Shown here: in pieces, positions 1 through 5,682 of the stretch
Position numbering within the stretch: the stretch's first letter is position 1
Layout of the letters: each line of letters opens with the position of its first letter
Source of the DNA: Sabulitectum sp964604135
GTDB lineage: Bacteria > Fermentibacterota > Fermentibacteria > Fermentibacterales > JCC-6
Direction of reading: 5' to 3'
Assembly: GCA_964604135.1 (NCBI GenBank)
Contig: CAZRXU010000121.1
Coordinates: 1-6,635 of the forward strand
Length of the DNA stretch: 6,635 nucleotides
Made by a program: the position numbers and the translations under genes
The notes under the pieces: model-generated
The model's input: the letters and a program-made list of their open reading frames with translations, nothing else
What the model was told of the DNA's origin: nothing
Databases searched by the model: none

Positions 1-649
1 TAGCCTGCAGACACATAACAGCACCGCTGTCCGGCATTCCAAGAGCTGAAAAGATTTCTCCGCCGGTTATGTAGTATTCAGCCCTGAGGCTGTCACCTCC
101 CACAGGCATAAGGGTGTCAAAAACCGCTGAGGCAAGTTCAGAATTACCCGACTCAATGTAGGCTTCGCACAAAAGAAGCCTGCTGAGCATGAATCTGCCG
201 TTGTCGTGAGATGAAACATCTTCAAGAGCTGCTACAGCATCGTTGTACCTGCCCAGTTCCATGGCAGCCCGGCCCAGCCCCAGTTTCGCCATATCCACAA
301 AAGACGGATCATCCGTTATGACCGCAGCAGAGGCGAAAGAGAGCATTGCCTCCTGAAAGTAGCTTGTTCCGCTTCCTGTAAGCGATCTCTGCCCCCGCAG
401 AAGCAGTGCGTTTCCAAGCAGAAGCTGTGCATCATCGGCCCACCTGCTTCCAGGATATCTTGCAAGCACTTTACCGGCTCCGGCAACAGCCTTTTCAAGA
501 AGATCTTCTTCGTACTGAGACGGATCGTCGGGATGCTCCCTGGCGTAATCAAGAGCTTCCTCATAGCTCGACCTGGCATTGTAGAATGTGTTGTAGTACG
601 CGCATCCACCCAGCAGAAGAACAAGAACCAGAATGCTAATTCTTAACAA
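1..649 (-). CDS. TPR-type outer-membrane lipoprotein, 3' end outside the window
   Basis: A reading frame without stops runs from a TTG codon at 649-647 to the left edge, giving 216 visible residues. The N-terminus is a lipoprotein signal: a short basic start (LRIS), a hydrophobic core (ILVLVLLL) and the lipobox LGGC with Cys16 as the predicted lipidated residue, so the protein should be anchored in the cell envelope. The mature protein opens with YYNTFYNA, a signature I recall from TPR lipoproteins of FCB-type bacteria. The rest is helical with TPR-like spacing: YPGSRWADDA near 65-74, LGRAAMELGRYNDA near 125-138, LCEAYIESGNSELA near 160-173, and another hairpin at 188-216. The TTG start is chosen because GGAGG lies 6 bases upstream and the lipobox then sits at the usual distance. 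It overlaps the pyrC stop by 14 bases, which suggests translational coupling. Specific function is unknown; a scaffold or assembly role is only an inference from the TPR fold. Confidence 0.8.
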   Translation of the reverse strand, partial: MLRISILVLVLLLGGCAYYNTFYNARSSYEEALDYAREHPDDPSQYEEDLLEKAVAGAGKVLARYPGSRWADDAQLLLGNALLLRGQRSLTGSGTSYFQEAMLSFASAAVITDDPSFVDMAKLGLGRAAMELGRYNDAVAALEDVSSHDNGRFMLSRLLLCEAYIESGNSELASAVFDTLMPVGGDSLRAEYYITGGEIFSALGMPDSGAVMCLQA

Positions 650-1940
650 ATTCGCCCTCCCTGAATATCTCCCGCCTGAACCACACCCGAAGAACTTTCC
701 CTGTGAGCTGTGTGCCCCAAAAGGGTGAATTCTTTGATCGGGAAAATGTATAAGAATAGTTCCACTTTAACTGCGGATCGAAAAGAACCATGTTCAACGG
801 CTTACCTGCAGCAACCTCAGGCGGCGGAATGTCAAGTACACTGGCAGGTGCCGTTGTGAGCATTTTTATGATGTCAACAGTGCTAAGTGTGGTCTGTTTT
901 CCCAGCACATCCAGTGTAACTGGCAGCAATGTTTCCAAACCTGTTATCCCGAACGCTGCAGAAGACAGCGGCTGTTCCTTGCGATCAGCAGTATGTGGAG
1001 CGTGATCGCTGGCTATTGCAGTAACCATTCCTTTCCCTGCCATATCAACAACCTTTTTCCTGCTCTCCTCCGAACGCAGAGGGGGATTCATCTTGGCAAC
1101 AGCCCCCATGGTTATCACAGTCTGCTGGTTCAGTGCCAGATGATGAGGTGTAACATCACATGTAACCCTGAGCCCCTGTTCCACCGCATTTTGAACAAGT
1201 TGTATACTATGTGGAGAAGACAGATGTGTCAGATGAAGCCTAGCATCTGTACCCGATGTCCGAAGTACATCAATACATCTCTTTACATCCTGAAACTCCG
1301 CCTGTTCGGGTATTCCCTTTTCTCCTGTTTCAGTAGAGGCAATACCCTGATTAACACTACCTCCTGCAGCTATCCGGGTAACCTCGGGGTGTTCTATCAC
1401 AACACCGTTAAACACTGAAATGCGGCGGAATGCATCAAGAAGAGCTTCCCGGCTCTCTACAGGACTTCCGTCGTCGCTGAAACTGGTAATTCCTTCGCGG
1501 GCAAAGCTCTCCAAATCGGTGCATGTGTTGCCTTCCCTGTTAACTGTTACGCATGGCACAGGCTTGATCTCTGAAAGACCAAGGGAATTACCGCGATCTC
1601 TCACGCCAAGCACCATGTGAACTGAATCCATCACCGGAATGGTGTTTGGCATCATACCCACAGCGGTAACACCTCCGGCAACTGCCGCTCGAAGGCCGGT
1701 TTCCAGGGTCTCGGCATCCTCGTAGCCCGGGGTTCTCAGGTGTACATGCATATCTGTCAGACCAGGGAGCAGCCACAACCCGGATGGTTCTTCTGAAGCC
1801 TTTCGTATCCACACAACCGACTGTTTGCTAACAGCGATATCAACCACGCCATCAAACCCATCAAGCGGGTTAATCAGTCTTACACCATGCAGTATTTCCA
1901 CTGCGGTATCTGTTTTATCAGTCAGAATAATCCTTCCCAT
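636..1940 (-). CDS. pyrC: Dihydroorotase (PyrC), type I
   Basis: Zn-dependent amidohydrolase that interconverts N-carbamoyl-L-aspartate and dihydroorotate, the third step of de novo pyrimidine synthesis, in the cytoplasm. From the ATG at 1940 the protein is 434 residues, close to type I bacterial dihydroorotases (about 425-430). Visible motifs in order: the metal-binding HVHLR with His65, His67 and substrate-binding Arg69; MMPNT near 96-100; FSDDG at 154-158, carrying the aspartate that bridges the metals in type I enzymes; His184 in EHPE; THLSS with His239 plus His236; VTPHHL near 263-268; KMNPPLR near 283-289; and ASDHAPH with catalytic Asp312. The C-terminal SRSKNSPFWG is also typical. All catalytic positions appear intact, so this is not an inactive PyrC-like paralogue. 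The start is uncertain: in-frame ATGs at 1961 and 1970, GTG at 1988 and TTG at 2000 also exist, none with a good ribosome site. 1940 fits the family N-terminus best and still overlaps the aldolase gene by 23 bases. Confidence 0.93.
   Translation of the reverse strand: MGRIILTDKTDTAVEILHGVRLINPLDGFDGVVDIAVSKQSVVWIRKASEEPSGLWLLPGLTDMHVHLRTPGYEDAETLETGLRAAVAGGVTAVGMMPNTIPVMDSVHMVLGVRDRGNSLGLSEIKPVPCVTVNREGNTCTDLESFAREGITSFSDDGSPVESREALLDAFRRISVFNGVVIEHPEVTRIAAGGSVNQGIASTETGEKGIPEQAEFQDVKRCIDVLRTSGTDARLHLTHLSSPHSIQLVQNAVEQGLRVTCDVTPHHLALNQQTVITMGAVAKMNPPLRSEESRKKVVDMAGKGMVTAIASDHAPHTADRKEQPLSSAAFGITGLETLLPVTLDVLGKQTTLSTVDIIKMLTTAPASVLDIPPPEVAAGKPLNMVLFDPQLKWNYSYTFSRSKNSPFWGTQLTGKVLRVWFRREIFREGEFVKN
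656..660 (-). promoter_or_regulatory. Shine-Dalgarno GGAGG for the TTG-started lipoprotein gene
   Basis: The minus strand reads AGGGAGGGCGAATTTG here, placing GGAGG 6 bases before the TTG at 649. The site lies inside the last codons of pyrC, so ribosomes finishing pyrC could re-initiate. It decides the lipoprotein start, because no ATG is available before the signal peptide. Confidence 0.65.
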
Positions 1941-3180
1941 CGTTTGTTGCTGAACCGCCATCGGGAGCATTTGCCGCCGAGGAATCACCTCTCCTGGCAA
2001 TTATCTCTCTGGCAGGCGTGGGGTTCCAGTCTTCTCTCTCAACAATGGATTCAATAACCTTCGAACCAAGCCCCACGGAACCAAATGCTTCGAAGAACCT
2101 GAGAGCCCACTTCTCTGTTTCATCAAGTATCCGGCTGCGGTATTCACCGGGAAGAGCCATTATCTCGGCGTGGAAAGGCAGGTTGAGTTTTTTGTAGTTT
2201 CCTGAATTTCTGGACCATCCCAGGGCATCTGCAGCTTCAACCATTCTGTTCCACAGCTCCACAGGAATACCCATATCCGATCTCTTAACATAGCTTCCGC
2301 CGTCTGTAACAGCGTTCCCGCTCTCCGGGTCCATTTCAAGGCCGAACAGAATGTTCTGCCACAGAGTTCCCACATTTCCCTTGTTGATGCCGTACTCACG
2401 GAAGTGCCCCACCTTGTGAAGGGGCGTTCCGCTTATTCCGTGCTGGGCAATAGCCACTCCGTACTTTGAAATTGCCGCTGCTATTTCCCCGGTACGATTC
2501 AGATCAATGCCTTCGTCTTCGCCGTGCGAGGTATCGTATGTTCCGTGTTTTGAACCGTTGCTTATTGCCAGATAGTCAGGGAATACGCCCCAGGAGTTCA
2601 ACCCTCCTATGTAGTACTCCGCCTCTTCCACAGTAGTAAGAACCCCTGCACCTTTTATCTCTCCAACCTCTGTTTCAAGACCGATGTAGGGCGGAATGTG
2701 CATGGCAAGATCTCTGGTGAACATCAGGTTTTCCCAGTCGTGATTGTGAGAGGCATCAATTGCTACAGAAGTCCAACCCATGGAAATAGCGTTGGGAACA
2801 ACTCTTATGGCGTCCATAAGGTCCTTCTGTGATTTAATTGCGAAATGATCCATGTGAAGGGCGTAAACAACTTCGTCACCAAGACCGCTGGAGTAGTGCA
2901 TTGCAAGAGAGGGAAGGTTGGCAAAATTAACACCGGTGTATCCCGCCTCTGACTTTGCAAGCTCCAGCAGAACAAAACTGTCTGCTTTTTTTGCTGCAGT
3001 AAGAATACCAAGCGCACTCAGGGGATTCCTTATGTTGCATGCCATGACAATGGCATGGTTCTCTTCAGCAACTCTGGCAATATCCCGTCCACTGACCAGA
3101 GCACATCTGCTGCCTGGCATGGCATTGATTACATTAAGCGGCCTGAGGTCAAGAAAACGTCTGTAAACCAGCGAATCCAT
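1918..3180 (-). CDS. Class II (metal-dependent) fructose/ketose-bisphosphate aldolase family protein
   Basis: A 420-residue protein starting at the ATG at 3180, which is preceded by AAGGAG at 7-base spacing; the frame stays open upstream but without homology-like sequence. The class II aldolase TIM-barrel landmarks are all present in order: the N-terminal ACNI strand (about 47-50); HMDH at 109-112, giving the catalytic Asp111 and metal ligand His112; IDASH near 141-145; LETEVGEIKGAG near 168-179 with the acidic ligand; NGSKHGTYD with His212; and QHGISG with His247. The family performs reversible aldol cleavage of ketose 1,6-bisphosphates to dihydroxyacetone phosphate and an aldehyde, in glycolysis and gluconeogenesis. 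The protein is longer than E. coli-type FbaA (about 359 residues), and its motifs deviate from both FbaA and GatY types (SNGSKHG instead of the common GxxHG, QHGISG instead of HGGSG). The substrate is therefore inferred. The last roughly 25 residues are low-complexity, rich in Ser, Ala, Asn and Asp, and overlap the start of pyrC. First gene of the minus-strand block. Confidence 0.82.
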   Translation of the reverse strand: MDSLVYRRFLDLRPLNVINAMPGSRCALVSGRDIARVAEENHAIVMACNIRNPLSALGILTAAKKADSFVLLELAKSEAGYTGVNFANLPSLAMHYSSGLGDEVVYALHMDHFAIKSQKDLMDAIRVVPNAISMGWTSVAIDASHNHDWENLMFTRDLAMHIPPYIGLETEVGEIKGAGVLTTVEEAEYYIGGLNSWGVFPDYLAISNGSKHGTYDTSHGEDEGIDLNRTGEIAAAISKYGVAIAQHGISGTPLHKVGHFREYGINKGNVGTLWQNILFGLEMDPESGNAVTDGGSYVKRSDMGIPVELWNRMVEAADALGWSRNSGNYKKLNLPFHAEIMALPGEYRSRILDETEKWALRFFEAFGSVGLGSKVIESIVEREDWNPTPAREIIARRGDSSAANAPDGGSATNDGKDYSD

Positions 3181-3187
3181 TGTGTGT

Positions 3188-3193
3188 CTCCTT
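3188..3193 (-). promoter_or_regulatory. Shine-Dalgarno AAGGAG for the aldolase gene
   Basis: On the minus strand AAAAAGGAG lies 7 bases before the ATG at 3180. This strong site fixes the start at 3180 and excludes the longer open frame that continues to about 3303 without family-like sequence. Confidence 0.75.
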
Positions 3194-3194
3194 T

Positions 3195-3250
3195 TTGTTA
3201 TTATTTCGCTTACCGCATGGATACTGTATAGTTTGAATATGTTTGAAATG
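3195..3250. promoter_or_regulatory. Putative divergent promoter/operator region
   Basis: The only non-coding stretch large enough for promoters of both the minus-strand block and ktrBA. An AT-rich core holds the odd-centred palindrome ATACTGTAT (3221-3229). On the plus strand, TATAGT at 3227-3232 could serve as a -10 element. On the minus strand, TATACA (3230 to 3225) could do the same, so the two candidates overlap in a near-symmetric element. No convincing -35 box is seen for either direction (TTGTTA at 3195-3200 is too far from TATAGT). Promoter activity is inferred from position and composition only. Confidence 0.35.
3231..3250 (+). repeat. Tandem direct repeat GTTTGAA at 10-base period
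   Basis: GTTTGAATAT is followed immediately by GTTTGAAATG; the two 10-mers agree at 8 of 10 positions and the shared GTTTGAA starts at 3231 and 3241. The 10-base period puts both copies on the same face of the helix, as in operators that bind a regulator dimer. It sits between the putative -10 region and the ktrB ribosome site. It could also be chance in a short AT-rich region. Confidence 0.4.
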
Positions 3251-3256
3251 CAGGAA

Positions 3257-3262
3257 GGGAGG
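3257..3262 (+). promoter_or_regulatory. Shine-Dalgarno GGGAGG pointing to a CTG start for ktrB
   Basis: AAGGGAGGAA is the best ribosome site upstream of ktrB. It lies 7 bases before the in-frame CTG at 3270. It is inside the reading frame if translation started at the TTG at 3243, which has no ribosome site of its own. It therefore decides the start in favour of CTG. Confidence 0.55.
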
Positions 3263-3269
3263 AAACACT

Positions 3270-5003
3270 CTGGAGAAATCTCTCGACTGGAAAAATGCAG
3301 CACTTGAATGGTCGCTGAGCCCCTACAACATTTCGGTTGTGGTGGTGCTGATTCTTCTTAGATATATGTTCGGTTTCAGCAATCTGCTTGTGCTGGATCT
3401 TCTCCAGGCACTTCTCTTTCTGGAAACCGCTTCCCTGTTCACTGCAGTCGCCTTTTCCACCAGAAAATGGAACGATATCAAAAGCCATCCGTGGCAGATA
3501 ATCCTCAGTGTGTTTCTGATTGCAGTGGGAACGCTGGCACTTGTAAAGGGAGAAACAGGCGGGACTATTCATGGCTGGACTTTTTCCATGGTGGTTAACG
3601 GATACCTGGCCGCCATGGTTTCCATAACCATATCCGGCAGGCTGATAAAATTGGCTGGCAGTGTGTCTCCTGCGCTTGTTCTTGGCTCCAGTTTCTTCAT
3701 GGTAATTATCATGGGCACCGGTCTTCTTCTTTTGCCCAACTCAACCCCTGGTGGTATATCTCCTCTTGACGCATTGTTTACCTCAGCCAGTGCAACATGT
3801 GTAACCGGTCTCATCGTTCTAGACACTGGCACCGATTTCACATTTACCGGGCAAGTTATTATTCTTCTTCTTATTCAGATCGGCGGGCTGGGGCTGATGA
3901 CCTTTGCCGCGTTTTTTGCCATGTCGTTCGGGCAACAGATAGGGCTCGCCGGAACGCAGAACCTGTCAAGACTCATGGACAGCGAGTTTACCAACGATTT
4001 GAAACACATACTGTTGTCTATACTTACATGGACTTTGATAATAGAAACGCTTGGCGCACTTCTGCTATACAACACCTGGTCCGCCAGGGGAGTTACCGAC
4101 TGGTCAACAACAAATACTGTGTGGCAGTCAATTTTCCACAGCATAAGTGCATTTTGTAATGCTGGATTCAGCCTGAACAGCAACAATCTGGAATACTTCG
4201 CTGACTCACCGGCTACATCTCTTGTTATAGGTTCACTTATAGTTCTGGGAGGTCTTGGTTTTATGCTTCTTACAACTGTGGGAAGACACTGGCTGTTTAG
4301 AATAAGAGAAGGCAGACACAGGGCTCTTCCAGTTCAGACCAGATTGGTTCTGCTGATTACATCCATACTGATAGTTCTTGGAACAGGGCTGTTTCTTGCC
4401 CTGGAGTGGAACAACAGCCTGCAGGGAATGACTATCTGGCAGAAACTGGCTAACAGCTACCTTCAGGGCGTTACCGCCAGAACCGCAGGGTTCAATACAG
4501 TACCAACTTCCAGTCTGCTTTCACCTGTAAAATGGCTCTTTCTTGTTCTCATGTTCATAGGAGCATCCCCTGGGGGCACTGGCGGAGGAGTAAAAACAAC
4601 AACCATCGGGCTTCTGTTTCTGTCTCTTCGATCTTTGATTTTCCGGCGGAAGTCGCCTGAGGTATGGAAAAGACAGATACCGAATTTTGATCTTCAAAGA
4701 GCAGGAGCTGTACTGCTTATCGGAATGGCGACATTTGGAATTAGCAGCTTTCTTCTGCTTGTTACCGAAACACATAGCGGAAATCAATTCTCGGAGATGG
4801 ACTATATTTTCGAGTCAATGAGTGCATTTGGAACTGTGGGGCTTTCCACAGGGGTAACCGGATACCTGTCTACTGCGGGGAAATGGATCATAATAATCAC
4901 AATGTTTATAGGAAGAATCGCACCGGCAACCCTGGCAGCTGCCACTTCAAGAGTCAAAACTGCGCTGTACAGTTACCCGGAAGCCAGAATAACCATAGGG
5001 TAG
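3270..5003 (+). CDS. ktrB: TrkH/KtrB-family potassium uptake membrane subunit
   Basis: Polytopic inner-membrane K+ translocating subunit, 577 residues from the CTG at 3270 (586 from the TTG at 3243). The four selectivity-filter P-loops of the superfamily are visible: ATCVTGL (about 175-181), AFCNAGF (294-300), TARTAGFNT (402-410) and AFGTVGLSTG (519-528), each with the filter glycine. The glycine-rich GASPGGTGGGVKTTT at about 431-445 is the KtrB-type intramembrane gating loop. The core begins near residue 133. The preceding roughly 130 residues hold three to four extra hydrophobic segments (about 21-36, 39-62, 76-92 and 103-122), which makes the protein longer than classical KtrB (about 450). 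The last helix reads FIGRIAPATL where GRxGPLTL is usual. The ktrA start follows 5 bases after the stop, so the two are surely one operon. The first codons are EKSLDW after the start. The family assignment is firm; the Ktr rather than Trk label rests on the single-RCK partner. Confidence 0.93.
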   Translation: MEKSLDWKNAALEWSLSPYNISVVVVLILLRYMFGFSNLLVLDLLQALLFLETASLFTAVAFSTRKWNDIKSHPWQIILSVFLIAVGTLALVKGETGGTIHGWTFSMVVNGYLAAMVSITISGRLIKLAGSVSPALVLGSSFFMVIIMGTGLLLLPNSTPGGISPLDALFTSASATCVTGLIVLDTGTDFTFTGQVIILLLIQIGGLGLMTFAAFFAMSFGQQIGLAGTQNLSRLMDSEFTNDLKHILLSILTWTLIIETLGALLLYNTWSARGVTDWSTTNTVWQSIFHSISAFCNAGFSLNSNNLEYFADSPATSLVIGSLIVLGGLGFMLLTTVGRHWLFRIREGRHRALPVQTRLVLLITSILIVLGTGLFLALEWNNSLQGMTIWQKLANSYLQGVTARTAGFNTVPTSSLLSPVKWLFLVLMFIGASPGGTGGGVKTTTIGLLFLSLRSLIFRRKSPEVWKRQIPNFDLQRAGAVLLIGMATFGISSFLLLVTETHSGNQFSEMDYIFESMSAFGTVGLSTGVTGYLSTAGKWIIIITMFIGRIAPATLAAATSRVKTALYSYPEARITIG

Positions 5004-5008
5004 GAAAA

Positions 5009-5677
5009 ATGAAAAAAACACCAAAAAAAATCGCGGTTATCGGCCTGGGTACATTTGGCAGCAGTCTTGCCGATGAGCTTGTTAAACAGAATGCTGAAGT
5101 TGTGGCAATCGACCTCAAACAGGAACTTGTAAACAACATTTCAAGCCGGGTAGACACTGCAATCTGTTTTGACTGCACCAATGAGAAGTTGCTGAAAGGC
5201 TATGGAATAGGAGCCCTTGACCTTGCCATTGTTGCAATTGGCGAGAATTTCGGTAATACGGTAATCATTACAAAAATACTGAAGGATCTGGGGGTTTCGG
5301 TTTACAGCCGGGCCAGCAATGACAGGGAAGAGAAAATTCTTGAGGCTGTTGGAGCCGATAAGGTCTACAGGCCGGAACACGAACAGGGAATCACCCGGGC
5401 CAGAGAAATCACATACTCCAAGGTTAAAGAAGTTGTTGCTCTTAGAGGGAACATGGAACTGATCGTAATGGAACCCGGCAAGCTTCTCATTGGAAAGAAA
5501 ATCAAGGAACTTGGTATCCGCAGATCTCACGGAATCAACATTGCATTTCTGGGGGTACTGCGCGAGAACAAAGAATACGACTATGTAATTCCCAATCCAG
5601 ACTACATTCTGAACGAGGGCGATCTGATGTGGCTCATCGGTTCAACAGAACACATCCACGATTTCCTGGGCCGATAG
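5009..5677 (+). CDS. ktrA: KtrA/TrkA-type RCK regulatory subunit of K+ uptake
   Basis: Cytoplasmic, peripherally bound regulator that forms an octameric ring under KtrB and gates it on binding ATP/ADP or NAD(H). At 222 residues it matches the usual KtrA length and contains one RCK unit, unlike the double-unit E. coli TrkA. RCK_N is a Rossmann fold: GLGTFG at 12-17 is the nucleotide-binding glycine loop, and Asp35 ends strand beta-2 (VVAID), where it would hold the ribose. The central part has AIGENFGNTVI near 77-87, typical of these regulators. RCK_C covers about the last 85 residues and includes NEGDLMWLIGS. The ATG at 5009 is chosen because AGGG lies 8 bases upstream and the family N-terminus starts here; the frame is open further upstream but only inside ktrB. 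It ends 5 bases before the convergent gene. Confidence 0.95.
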   Translation: MKKTPKKIAVIGLGTFGSSLADELVKQNAEVVAIDLKQELVNNISSRVDTAICFDCTNEKLLKGYGIGALDLAIVAIGENFGNTVIITKILKDLGVSVYSRASNDREEKILEAVGADKVYRPEHEQGITRAREITYSKVKEVVALRGNMELIVMEPGKLLIGKKIKELGIRRSHGINIAFLGVLRENKEYDYVIPNPDYILNEGDLMWLIGSTEHIHDFLGR

Positions 5678-5682
5678 AAAAG

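Noticed and set aside
993..1418. Plus-strand open frame of 141 codons opposite pyrC
   Set aside because: It lies wholly antisense to the catalytic core of pyrC, has no ribosome site, and its product is rich in Cys, His and Ser with no recognisable motif.
3181..3303. N-terminal extension of the aldolase frame
   Set aside because: A strong ribosome site fixes the start at 3180; the extension would run through the intergenic region and antisense to ktrB.
3239..3307. Small plus-strand ORF (ATG at 3239, 22 codons) overlapping the ktrB start, possible leader peptide
   Set aside because: There is no ribosome site before either ATG (3239 or 3248), and its composition shows no attenuation-type codon run.
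3210..3572. Minus-strand open frame of 120 codons opposite the ktrB N-terminus
   Set aside because: The ktrB frame is well supported across this region, and the antisense product has no family-like pattern or ribosome site.
4883..5008. 5' extension of the ktrA frame into ktrB
   Set aside because: The frame is open, but the KtrA family N-terminus begins at the ATG at 5009; the extra residues are a shadow of the last ktrB helix.
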